Below are positions 20,331 through 28,445 of a stretch of 64,000 nucleotides of DNA, one piece after another. The notes under the pieces were generated by a model, which was given only the letters and a program-made list of their open reading frames with translations, ran no database searches and was not told the DNA's origin. The translations under genes and the position numbers were made by a program. Position 1 is the stretch's first letter. Each line of letters opens with the position of its first letter. The stretch comes from Effrenium voratum (lineage: Eukaryota > Sar > Dinophyceae > Suessiales > Symbiodiniaceae), in the NCBI GenBank assembly GCA_963377175.1, contig CAUJNA010003772.1, positions 1,053,615 through 1,117,614 on the forward strand, written 5' to 3'.

Positions 20331-21606
20331 ACCCGGGCAGTCCTGCGGGAGGTGGTCCCCCAGGCAGATGCGGCCCATTGCCAGGATGAGGTTGCACTTG
20401 TGGGTGCGGCCGCAGTTGCCCGGGCAGCGCCCGCGCATCCAGTTGTTACAGAACTGGTTCCCTTTCGGGTCGGTGGCTGCCTGCTTGCTACCGCCCCGGG
20501 ACGCCTGATTGTTCAGGTGGGGGGGCTTACCCTTCCCTTTGTTCCCAGGCTTGCCCTTGGGCTTCCCCTTGCCCTTGGACTTGTTCTTGCCCTTCTGAGG
20601 TGGTGCGTAGTCCATGGATGTCCTGGTTGATGGGCGGCCCCTGGAAAAGGTCTTGATCTTCTCATAGACCTCACGTGTCCAGAACAATGTGTCCTGCCTG
20701 ACCGACAGCATGGCCGCCTTGAGGGTGTTGCCCTCATGCATCTTCTCGTGAATCTTTCGCCATGCGTTGCGTTCGGCAATTGCCAGGACGTGGTCCTCTG
20801 GCGGGGGAAAACGGCCCCCGATGTCCTCACCATAGAACCACTCGTACCAGCTCTCCAAGTCCTCCCGGGTGATGTCGAACTGGCCGAACTGCGGGAACGA
20901 GAGGACGCACATGAGGAGGGTGTTGCGGAACACCGCGTGCATCCTCTCGAGCTGGTGGCGAGTTTTGGGCTCGCCCCGCTCTTCCACCTCATCCTCCCGG
21001 TCCCAGCCATCAACCGTGCTCTTCTTAGTGGTCTTCCATGGCCGTTCTCCTGGCTCCGGGAGTGCGCTTACCAGGTATTTCATGGGGATGAAACCGATCT
21101 CGCCTCCTGCGCAGAGCTTGAACTGGCGCTTCACCAGCTGGTCGCTTCCTTGAAGGGCCAGCTTGGGTTTGGTGAGCTTGGTCTTCTCCTCCCAAACCCT
21201 CTCCAGCTGTCCCCGTTCGCACGAGACCGTGAGATTCGGGGCGGTGTCCCCGGGCGTGTGTGGCCCGGGTCCCGCTGTTGCATGCGCCCCAACTCCCATG
21301 GATCGTTGAGCCGCGTGAACCACCTGGAACATGCGGGCCGCGATCAGCCGGGAGGTCACATCCGTGTAGTGGTGGTTGTTGGGGGCGAAGCCCAACTCCC
21401 CCGGCGCCGTCTCCCTTGCACGGTCGGGCGAGTCCCACCGGGTCGCGAGGTCCTCCATCCGATCACAGTGTCGCTTGGATGAACCACGGGATGCCCTTGA
21501 GGACCATGAGGTTCCTGGCGGTCTTGTGGAGCTTAGCCACTGCGTCCGTGTACACTCCAGGAACTTCCTGTGGTGGTGCCACCAACTCATCTGGTGTCGC
21601 CGCCAT
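20328..21606 (-). CDS. Gag-like nucleic-acid-binding protein, N-terminus frameshifted
   Basis: The main frame (residues after about 21475) ends in a Lys/Gly-rich stretch (KGKNKSKGKGKPKGK) and a zinc-finger-like cluster C-x7-C-x3-C-x3-H (FCNNWMRGRCPGNCGRTH), then further Cys/His before TGA. This is a typical nucleocapsid-like end. The best start is ATG at 21606-21604, 15 nt below the shared leader, giving MAATPDELVAPPQEVPGVYT and about 27 more residues. That frame hits TGA at 21465-21463, while the main frame lies in +1 and is open there. A one-base insertion near 21465-21480, or a +1 shift, is needed to join them. The main frame can also be read from an ATG at 21641 inside the leader, but those ~60 residues look like out-of-frame sequence. 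Confidence 0.65.
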
Positions 21607-21621
21607 GGTGTGGGTGGGCGG

Positions 21622-21736
21622 GATTTCAAATCACAAGACAAAGATCAAAAGGTCCACTTGAGCCAAAATGGTGGCCCAAGTGGATACTTATTAAGAGTCA
21701 AGACAAGCGACCACCTACGGTTAACGCTTTAGCCCA
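21622..21736 (-). repeat. 5' leader repeat of the downstream unit
   Basis: 115 bp matching 28446-28561 with one missing C. It ends 15 nt before the Gag ATG at 21606. It contains the 15-nt spliced-leader match (21657-21671) inside an inverted repeat TCCACTTG...CAAGTGGA. It directly abuts the 3' repeat of the upstream unit, sharing CA at 21735-21736. Confidence 0.9.
21657..21671 (-). promoter_or_regulatory. dinoflagellate spliced-leader-like sequence
   Basis: The minus strand reads CCATTTTGGCTCAAG, identical to the last 15 nt of the 22-nt dinoflagellate spliced leader, in the sense of the element's genes and 50 nt before the Gag ATG. It lies in a stem CCACTTGGGCC/GGCTCAAGTGG (one G-T pair). 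It may be a relic of trans-splicing followed by reverse transcription, or a mimic. Confidence 0.75.
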
Positions 21737-21888
21737 GACTCTTCAAAGCACCACATTGGTGCTACTGGTACCTTAATCGCGAACGGTGCATCCTTTACGC
21801 CGCATAAGGATTAGTGCCAAAATGGGAGGATTGCCCAGCTCCACTGGGCAGCTCCCCTCAGCAGCTGATGGGAGTAGAATTGATGCCA
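21735..21888 (-). repeat. 3' terminal repeat of the upstream unit
   Basis: 154 bp identical to 16021-16174, including both small hairpins. It forms the head-to-tail joint with the downstream leader. Such a joint is what a circular element, or insertion of one copy at the end of another by a tyrosine recombinase, would produce. Confidence 0.9.
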
Positions 21889-21983
21889 TCCCCAACGGAC
21901 GGATCGCATCAGCTGCCAATACCAACGGACGAGCTGGTCGTTGGGGAGGTCCTCCCTCCACGTATGCCGTGTGGTCCCGTTGT

Positions 21984-22370
21984 CGCATTCCAGGGCCCTC
22001 GGCACCTGTGCGTCCAGCGGTCCGGCTGCGGTCCACCCGGTGCGGACCCCGTCAATCCGCCGCCTGGGATGCCCGGGGACATCTCAGGGCCCTCGGCACC
22101 TGTGTCCCCTGGTTCCCCGGGGCACTGGCCCCCTGGGATAGGGGCGAGAACATCTCAGGGCCCTCGGCACCTGTGTCTCCCCCCTCCAGGCCCCTTCGGG
22201 GTTGCGTGTCAGGGCCTTCGGCACCTGCGCTCCCCGCTGGCCGCGGGGCTGGGCCCCTGGGGGGGTGCCGGGGAGGGCGTATCAGGGCCCTCGGCACCTG
22301 CGCCCTCTCCCCCTGCCTCCTTGCCTTGAGGCATGGGGGGAAGCGTGTCAGGGCCCTCGGCACCTGCGCT
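21984..22370 (-). repeat. array of six hairpin repeats in the 3' untranslated part
   Basis: Cores at 21991, 22085, 22156, 22210 (loop TTC), 22283 and 22349, each 18 nt, spaced 54-94 bp, downstream of the recombinase stop. Arms are unique per copy: CGCA/TGCG, GGGGACA/TGTCCCC (22075-22081 with 22103-22109), ACA/TGT plus GAG/CTC plus GGGG/CCCC, GCG/CGC plus GGGG/CCCC, GGGGAGGGCG/CGCCCTCtCCCC (22270-22279 with 22301-22312), AGCG/CGCT. Being outside any ORF, these pairings are not forced by a peptide. Confidence 0.9.
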
Positions 22371-22379
22371 ATCCACCCC

Positions 22380-24560
22380 TCACTCAATTTCCGGGAGGAC
22401 GACCGCCTCCTTGTCCGACTGAGTGTCCACGCTCTCGTCGGTGTCCGAGGAGAGGGAGATGGAGGCCTCGGAGTCCTGTGCTGCGTAGGGCTCCACGGCC
22501 ATCCACGTGTTCGGGAAGGTGAAATGCCGGAAACATCTGGTGCATCCCAGGTACACCTCCGGCTCAGCATGGAAGTCCTGCTCCGCCAGCTCCGAAATCT
22601 TGAGCGGTCCCGGCCTCCAGCCGCACCCCACTGTGACTCCATCTGTGTCCAGTAGGTGCATGCTGTAAGCTTTGGTGGGACCCTTTCGGGCCGTGGTGGC
22701 TACCACCGTCAGTGGACCCCGAGGCGGGGGCACCTCATCCGCCGCCGTCTTGGTGATGGCCGGCTTGTTGGCGGGGATCACATCCCAGCTGGCATTCGAG
22801 GGCGGTGTGTCCGGGACTTCCTTGAACAAGGCCTTCGGTGAGGCCGGGCACTCCACCTTGTCCTCCCAGTCCTCATGTCCGAGGTCGACTCGGACCGCCC
22901 TTCCTGCCTCGAGTTGCATGGACGGGAGCTTCTGGAGGACCTGGTCCCAGATGGAGCACACCACGTGTCGCTTCTCCCGGGTGTAGACATCCGCCGTGGA
23001 CTCCTTGAACCAGTTTCCCAGGTACTGGCGCTGGTCCCTCGGTATGTGCGCCTGGAATGCCAAATCCGGCATGAAGACCCGGAAGGAGTACCATGAGAGT
23101 TCAGCCACGTCCTTGGCTGGCGCGCCCTGCTTCCCCAAGGCGTCTTTAAGCCACCTCAGGGACCTGTCTGGGGTTCCTGGGCGGGGGATGAAGCCCGTCC
23201 TGTCCTTGTTGATCGTGGGGATCAGGTAGTCCATCTCGCGGAACTCCTCCGAGGCCCTGAATCTCTTCCACCACCGCTCCAAGGGGATCCACCATCTGGC
23301 CCCCGAGAAGGAGAACAATGGGGCGATGAGCGGGACCGGGTTCCGTTTGATGGCCACTGCCGACGTGGTCTTCGTTTGCCAGGCCAGCAGCTCCAGGGTG
23401 TTGCTCGTGGACTTGACCGTCTGCGGCGAGGTGTGCTGCACGTCGTTGAAGCGCGCACTGCAGGCCAGGTTGAACCTGGCCATCGCCATGATGTACCTGT
23501 CCACTGCTTTGGTCAGCTCCGGGACCCGGTTCTCCGGCGGGGCCCCTTCTGCCCCTTGTTCCAGGGCCCAAACAATTGCCCGGGTCGGAACCACCGCCTT
23601 GCGCTGTGGCTTGACCTGGGTGTCCACCAGCGTCTCCTGGATGGCTTTCCGCTTCTCCAGGAGTTGTTTGTGTTCGTCAACGTTGAGCATGCCGAGTTTA
23701 ATGGAGAGCCACTTTAAAGTGCCCCACCACTTCTGGAGCTTCGCCGGGGTGACCTCCAACGTGACCGCCTGGTTCATGAGGTGCCGGACGTCGCCAGCCG
23801 TCCAGGGGAGGTTCTGGAAGCCGATCTTGCGCATGCCCTCATAGGCCAAGCAGTGTGCCCGGATGGTACGGAACCGGGCATCACCAAAGAGGTGGCCAAA
23901 CTCCTCCAGCTCCCTGGCCCCCATCACCTGGTGCATGTAGGGGATCTGGTGCCGGAAGGGGATGAAGTATCCCAGGAGGCGTTCCAACCACCTGGCCCTC
24001 AAGTGTTGTTCCAACGCTCTCTGAGATGTCGGCAATTGGGTTTTGATCTTCCCTGGTTTCCAATGCCGCCACTTGTTGGCCACTGCCAGGACATCCGGGG
24101 CCTCAATCGATCCGGAAAGGATCCACTCTTCGCGGTCCCGGATGGCCTGTTCCATTTCCAGTGGAGAATAGGTGTGCGATTGCCTGGCGCCTGCCGCACG
24201 AAACAGAAGTTGTTGCAGGGTCTTAGTAGCGAGCTCCAAATCCGCCTCCTCCAGCGGTTGTGGTTGGGAGCCGAGTATCCTCGCGAGGATCAAGTTGTAG
24301 GTGTCCGAGGCCACCAGGACGTGGTTGCCGTCAGGTGCCAGCCCCACGATCCGTGTCCACGGCCGCGGGTCAAAGACCACCGCATCCGGGTTGGCGACCT
24401 TGTCCTTTTTGACCCATTCCAGGCAGCACGCCACGAGGATTTCCCCGTCCGACTGCACTGGTGCAAATCCAAGGTCATGCAAAATCAACTGGAGCGCGGT
24501 TGGCGCCCCTAGGAAGGTCGTCCCAAACGGGGAAGGGAGGCGGGGCCTCCACATCATCAT
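22380..24560 (-). CDS. tyrosine recombinase (DIRS-like integrase)
   Basis: 726 residues starting MMMWRPR; a TAG in the same frame at about 24590 rules out an upstream fusion. The catalytic domain spans roughly residues 345-545. Box I arginine R370 (CSARFNDVQHTSP), candidate lysine K397 (WQTKTTS), box II SWYSFR with R494 and Tyr491 in place of the usual His, then W517 (LGNWF) and the nucleophile Y526 (TADVYTREK). The N-terminal ~340 residues would be arm- and core-binding regions. The C-terminal tail has a CxxC (GCTRC, 672-676) and an acidic Ser/Asp end. Tyrosine recombinases insert circular DNA without target duplication, fitting the CA-only joints here. It is the only integrase candidate for both units. 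Confidence 0.8.
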   Translation of the reverse strand: MMMWRPRLPSPFGTTFLGAPTALQLILHDLGFAPVQSDGEILVACCLEWVKKDKVANPDAVVFDPRPWTRIVGLAPDGNHVLVASDTYNLILARILGSQPQPLEEADLELATKTLQQLLFRAAGARQSHTYSPLEMEQAIRDREEWILSGSIEAPDVLAVANKWRHWKPGKIKTQLPTSQRALEQHLRARWLERLLGYFIPFRHQIPYMHQVMGARELEEFGHLFGDARFRTIRAHCLAYEGMRKIGFQNLPWTAGDVRHLMNQAVTLEVTPAKLQKWWGTLKWLSIKLGMLNVDEHKQLLEKRKAIQETLVDTQVKPQRKAVVPTRAIVWALEQGAEGAPPENRVPELTKAVDRYIMAMARFNLACSARFNDVQHTSPQTVKSTSNTLELLAWQTKTTSAVAIKRNPVPLIAPLFSFSGARWWIPLERWWKRFRASEEFREMDYLIPTINKDRTGFIPRPGTPDRSLRWLKDALGKQGAPAKDVAELSWYSFRVFMPDLAFQAHIPRDQRQYLGNWFKESTADVYTREKRHVVCSIWDQVLQKLPSMQLEAGRAVRVDLGHEDWEDKVECPASPKALFKEVPDTPPSNASWDVIPANKPAITKTAADEVPPPRGPLTVVATTARKGPTKAYSMHLLDTDGVTVGCGWRPGPLKISELAEQDFHAEPEVYLGCTRCFRHFTFPNTWMAVEPYAAQDSEASISLSSDTDESVDTQSDKEAVVLPEIE

Positions 24561-24915
24561 GATCCACTCGAGCCGGGGGCTTAGTCCCTAGGTGCAAACC
24601 CCAACCAAACAACAGGGGGCCCCCCAAAACCCCGGAAAGTCAACCCCGAAACGGAGGAAACGGGGGAAAAAGGGGGACCCAGGGAGCCGCCCCGAAAAGG
24701 GAAAACCAAACAAGAGAGGGGAACCAAGGCGCACCCCGGATCAGCCCAAGCCGCGCCAATTTTCCTCGCCTGGTGCAAGTCTGGGCCTGCGCTGTTCCCT
24801 GGGGGGGGATATCAGCGCCTTCGGCAGCTGTCCCCCCCCCGGGGTGCGCTGCGCATCCGTTCCGGATGGCCGCGGTCCTGGATGGTGTGCCGGAAGATGG
24901 CGTTGTCCCGCATCA
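24561..24915 (-). other. intergenic gap between recombinase and 1168-aa ORF
   Basis: 355 nt of purine/pyrimidine-skewed sequence (plus strand rich in CCCC, GGGG and AAAC runs). It contains one hairpin repeat at 24801-24839 and no ORF in phase with either neighbour. It may hold a second promoter or an intron; neither can be shown. Confidence 0.5.
24801..24839 (-). repeat. variant hairpin repeat with compensatory pair
   Basis: Core CAGCGCCTTCGGCAGCTG (24813-24830). Against the family consensus the fourth base G is C and its partner C is G, so the pair is kept while both bases changed. The loop is TTC. Arms GGGGGGGGA (24801-24809) and TCCCCCCCC (24831-24839) pair perfectly over 9 bp. Confidence 0.9.
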
Positions 24916-27900
24916 TCACGCGGCCCCCTTCGCGATGTCATCGATGCGCTTGAGCGCAGCAGCCTCCGGATTCCGCAGAATCAGCTCCCAGATGGCATTG
25001 GAGACGTGGCCTGTCTGGGTGGTCTGGCTGAATCTGAACCTGGGCACCTTCTGGTCCACGATGGAGACGTCCCGCAACGGGGCCGAGGGCTCCACCCGGC
25101 GGTAGTACTCCAGCCGCTCCTTCACCCAGCGGTTGTAGAGGCCCTCCGGCGGCTCGTCCAACACCAGCTGCAAGATGGCCTTGCCGGCCCGGATCTGGAG
25201 GAGGCGGGTGCCCCCTCCCCCGGCACGCCAGTACCCCTTACAATACTTGCACATGTAGCCCCCCCGGGTCTCCCCTTTTGTCTTCGGGATGAGTTCCCAC
25301 GGGGTGACGGAGCTCAGGACCAGGCCACACTCCATGTGCGCCCAGAAGACATGCTTCATCTCCACCGGATAGTTCTTCTTCCGGTAGTCCTTACCCACCA
25401 CGCCGTGGACGTTGTCCGCCGTGATGGGGGGGTAAACGATCCCCTCATCGCCCTCGCCTCCCCTGGGGCGGATGTCAGGGCCATCGGCACCTGTCCGGCA
25501 CCCAGGGGCGGAGGGGTCCAGGCCCATCAGCTTGATCATGTCGTTGGTGTAGCCGAGCTTGCGGTAGATGGAGGGGGCCACTGAGTCGGGGACTGCGCCG
25601 ACCCACCACTGCTTCGTGTTGCAGCGCCAGTTGACCTTCACCTCCGCCAGGGCCCCCGGGCCTCCAATGCGGTCCATGAGGGCCTTGTACACCTCTGGGA
25701 ACTGCTGGAGGCTCTCCACCGGGACCGAGATGCGCTCGTCGCATACCGCCCGCAGGATCATCTGCTCCTTGGAGTCCGCCACGTCCTGGACCGGGAGCTG
25801 CATCACCTCCGCCGGGGTGTCCGTGAGGAAGGCCCGGGCCGCGAGGACCTTGCCCATGGCCCGGTAGACCAATCGCCACTCCGGTCCTGTCTGCGGAAAC
25901 GGAAGGCCCTCCTCCTTCAGGAAGCACCGCGCGTCCTCCTTCAGGGTCTCCCAGCCCTCCAGGCGGGTCTGATTCTGGGCCTTGTTTTTCGGGCCCCGCT
26001 GCCTAGGGCCCTGCAGCAGTGGCAGAGACTCCCAGACTCCCCAGAGCTGGCGCAGGGTGTAGCTGTGCCCGAACATCCCCAGTAGGCCTGGGAGTGTCCA
26101 GGACGAGATCTGGCGAATCCAGTGGAAGTCCTCATCCGGATCGTGGGGGGCAGCCCAAAAGATGGATCGCAGGTCCCCAGGGTAGGGTCGGGCAACGGAG
26201 TACCTGGCCCAGGGGAGTCCACCCACCTGGTGGTTCCTGGGATGCGTACCCTTCTCCAACGCCTCCGGATTCACCTTGGTGAGGTTTTCCGCCCAATCCG
26301 GGACGTGTACCGGGCCCGGTCGTCGGACCCAGCGGCCCGCAAAGATACGGACCTCTCCGACCCGTTTGCTCATCATCCAGCGCAGGACCGCGAGCTGCAC
26401 CTCCGGGTCCTTGGTGTCCAGGCCCACCGGGGTGGCGGACGGCTTGTCAGGGCCCTCGGCACCTGAGCTCGTCACGCCAGAGCCCGAGGCTGGGGGGATG
26501 GTGGGCGGCCTGTCAGGGCCCTCGGCACCTGGGCGCGCCGCACCAGAGCCCCCCGCCTTTGGCATGGGGATCCCTGCCAGGTCCGGCAGATCTGACAGGA
26601 GGGCCGCCGGGAAGGGATTCCTACCCAGCGAGATGACCGCCTTGGCCTCAAGGTAGGAGTCCGTGAGGGATGTGAGGTCGTCCATACTGAAGTCCCTCCA
26701 TGCCGTTGTCGGCTCGAAGACCCCAGTCTCAATGGCGACCCGGACCTCACTAGGCCACGCACTGAAGGGAGGCGCGATGGGCTCGAGCATTCTGGTTTCG
26801 AGGGAGCCCTTCGCCTGTCTGGCTTGGTGTTTCGCTTTCGCCTCCTCCGCAGTGGTCTGGGCCTGGAGGAGCTCCGGTGTGGGTCTCCCCCAGTCCGCAC
26901 CCAGCTTGTCCAGCAGCTTCTCACGGAAGAGGTCCAAGTCCAGGTTCTTCAGGAGCAGGCCTCCATCACCTCCTCCGTCAATGGCCCCCCCTTGAAGTTC
27001 GTGGAGGACCGCCGCGGAGCGCTCCACCGCTTCCACCTGGTCCGCCTTCTTGGCCTCCTCCTGGGCGATGGTGGTGGCGTTGAGCCGGGTCTGAATCTTG
27101 AAGGCCTTCACCGCAGACGGGTGGAAGGCTCTGCATTCCTGGCCCTCTTCCTTGTCGCCTGGCAATGGGGGCCTCTCCCCCGGTGGGGCCGTCAGAAACT
27201 CCTCGTCCAGCTCCATGGGGCAGTTCCTGATCACCGCCCGGACCGAGGAGGGGACGAAGTCCGAGAAGCTGGCCTGGTCCGGGTTCTCGCAGGCCATCGG
27301 GTCGGTGGCCAGCTCGCTGACGTCCACCGAGGCACTGAGCTTGAGGTCGCGGGCCCGGTCCGTGTCAGGGCCTTCGGCACCTGCGGACCGGGCCGCCGTC
27401 CAGACCGCATTGCCCTGGTCATCCACCGTCAACTGCCAATGCGTGCCCGCCATCTCCAGGGTGGCCGAGTTGGTCGCCATGTCAATGGGCTCCGTCTTCT
27501 TGCCGCACCCCATGCACTTCGTGGCGCCCTTCTTCACCCAGGGCATGGTGCAGCAGGGGCAGATCCAGGATGTGGGCACCTTGCCCAGGGGGCGGTTCTC
27601 CAGGCCCCCGTACCCCAAGCCAGCGCGCTTGCCAACCTGCTGTCCCGGGGTGCTGAGCCGGGCCTCATGCTCGTACTTCATCTTGGCGATGTAGAAGGCC
27701 TCCACAACGCGCTCCAGGCCCCCCTGCTTGAGTTGGGGGCCCTCAAAGCCTCGCAGGAGCCGCTGGACGTCCTTGGCCTGCAGTCGGCGGAGCCTAGTGG
27801 CCGTGGTCGCATCGAAGCAAGGGAAGTCGCCCGCCATCTGGTCGTCGCTGAACTGGTAGAGGCCCTCCGAGACCTTGAGGGCCTTGGTGAACACGCTCCC

Positions 27901-28422
27901 CCCCGGCGGGGGGGCTGCGGGGTTCTCATCCTCCTCCGAGGACGCCTGCTCCTTGACCTTCGCCATCAGCTCCCGGCGCCTCTGCCACTTGGCGTCTGCC
28001 CGGGCATCCAGGCGGGTCTCCTCCAATCGGGCTGCAGCCGAGGGGGACCGGGGCATCGGCAGCTCCTTCTCGTCCTGCGCCCGGAGCTCCTCCATGGGCA
28101 CGTCCTCCTCCGGCGGGTTCAGGAGCTCCAGGAACGCCCCTGGGGGGCGTGTCAGGGCCTTCGGCACCTGCGCCACCCCAGGGGCTGCATCTTCCATCGG
28201 CTCATCCTCTGCCTTGCGCTTGGCCGGGATAAGGGGGGTCTGCTCCAGCTCATCTGCGCTTGAGAAGAAACGCTCGTCAGGTGCCTGAGGGACCTCGGCA
28301 GCCAAAACGGTCCATCCTTCTTCCTCCCTCTTCACGAGGCTCGCCAGGTACTTTGCCATGGAGGCCTTTGCCTTAGCCTTAGCCTCTGCTACCGCGGCAC
28401 CGGCGTAGGCGGGGGCGTACAT
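24916..28422 (-). CDS. 1168-aa element protein of unknown function
   Basis: Starts MYAPAYAGAAVAEAKAKAKA 24 nt after the shared leader ends (28446), which supports this Met. An N-terminal Ala/Lys/Glu helix and acidic-basic low-complexity region precede a zinc ribbon CPCC-x11-CMGC (288-306, CxxC...CxxC). There follow a helical Glu/Lys-rich middle, proline-rich spacers with hairpin-derived GAEGPD peptides, and a globular-looking C-terminal third with a second CxxC (CKYC, about 1058-1061, preceded by HMEC). I recognise no enzyme motif. By position (first ORF after the leader) it could be a second structural or Gag-like protein, or a replication or DNA-binding factor partnering the recombinase. 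Confidence 0.75.
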   Translation of the reverse strand: MYAPAYAGAAVAEAKAKAKASMAKYLASLVKREEEGWTVLAAEVPQAPDERFFSSADELEQTPLIPAKRKAEDEPMEDAAPGVAQVPKALTRPPGAFLELLNPPEEDVPMEELRAQDEKELPMPRSPSAAARLEETRLDARADAKWQRRRELMAKVKEQASSEEDENPAAPPPGGSVFTKALKVSEGLYQFSDDQMAGDFPCFDATTATRLRRLQAKDVQRLLRGFEGPQLKQGGLERVVEAFYIAKMKYEHEARLSTPGQQVGKRAGLGYGGLENRPLGKVPTSWICPCCTMPWVKKGATKCMGCGKKTEPIDMATNSATLEMAGTHWQLTVDDQGNAVWTAARSAGAEGPDTDRARDLKLSASVDVSELATDPMACENPDQASFSDFVPSSVRAVIRNCPMELDEEFLTAPPGERPPLPGDKEEGQECRAFHPSAVKAFKIQTRLNATTIAQEEAKKADQVEAVERSAAVLHELQGGAIDGGGDGGLLLKNLDLDLFREKLLDKLGADWGRPTPELLQAQTTAEEAKAKHQARQAKGSLETRMLEPIAPPFSAWPSEVRVAIETGVFEPTTAWRDFSMDDLTSLTDSYLEAKAVISLGRNPFPAALLSDLPDLAGIPMPKAGGSGAARPGAEGPDRPPTIPPASGSGVTSSGAEGPDKPSATPVGLDTKDPEVQLAVLRWMMSKRVGEVRIFAGRWVRRPGPVHVPDWAENLTKVNPEALEKGTHPRNHQVGGLPWARYSVARPYPGDLRSIFWAAPHDPDEDFHWIRQISSWTLPGLLGMFGHSYTLRQLWGVWESLPLLQGPRQRGPKNKAQNQTRLEGWETLKEDARCFLKEEGLPFPQTGPEWRLVYRAMGKVLAARAFLTDTPAEVMQLPVQDVADSKEQMILRAVCDERISVPVESLQQFPEVYKALMDRIGGPGALAEVKVNWRCNTKQWWVGAVPDSVAPSIYRKLGYTNDMIKLMGLDPSAPGCRTGADGPDIRPRGGEGDEGIVYPPITADNVHGVVGKDYRKKNYPVEMKHVFWAHMECGLVLSSVTPWELIPKTKGETRGGYMCKYCKGYWRAGGGGTRLLQIRAGKAILQLVLDEPPEGLYNRWVKERLEYYRRVEPSAPLRDVSIVDQKVPRFRFSQTTQTGHVSNAIWELILRNPEAAALKRIDDIAKGAA
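25460..25508 (-). repeat. hairpin repeat in the 1168-aa ORF, loop ATC
   Basis: Core 25476-25493 with loop ATC, the only such variant. Arms CCCCTGGG-g-CGGA (25460-25472) and TCCG-gca-CCCAGGGG (25494-25508) give 12 bp with two small bulges. Encodes GADGPD in frame. Confidence 0.9.
26434..26544 (-). repeat. two hairpin repeats in the 1168-aa ORF
   Basis: Cores at 26448-26465 and 26514-26531, loop CTC. Arms are less regular: GGCG/CGCC, GAC/GTC and GCT/AGC around the first; GGTG/CACC (26500-26503 with 26541-26544) and GG/CC next to the core around the second. Both encode GAEGPD. Confidence 0.8.
27352..27394 (-). repeat. hairpin repeat with perfect 11-bp arms
   Basis: Core 27366-27383, loop TTC. 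Arms GGCCCGGTCCG (27352-27362) and CGGACCGGGCC (27384-27394) are perfect complements. Encodes AGAEGPD in the 1168-aa ORF. Confidence 0.92.
28136..28185 (-). repeat. hairpin repeat with 14-bp arms
   Basis: Core 28153-28170, loop TTC. Left arm 28136-28149 (GCCCCTGGGGGGCG) pairs with 28171-28185 over 14 bp with one bulged A. In this copy the ORF reads the core in another frame (AQVPKALT), so the GAEGPD peptide itself is not what is conserved. Confidence 0.92.
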
Positions 28423-28445
28423 GGCTTTGAGAGAGGGGAAAGAAA

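Noticed and set aside
17533..28170. CRISPR-like spaced repeats
   Set aside because: Spacing is irregular, copies lie inside ORFs, flanks are self-complementary arms rather than spacers, and no cas genes occur; the setting is eukaryotic.
26824..28263. 479-codon plus-strand frame
   Set aside because: Antisense shadow of the 1168-aa ORF; third-position GC of the real gene suppresses stops on the other strand.
28273..28300. Possible twentieth hairpin copy (TCAGGTGCCTGAGGGACCTC)
   Set aside because: Only part of the core is present, in altered order, and no flanking arms pair.
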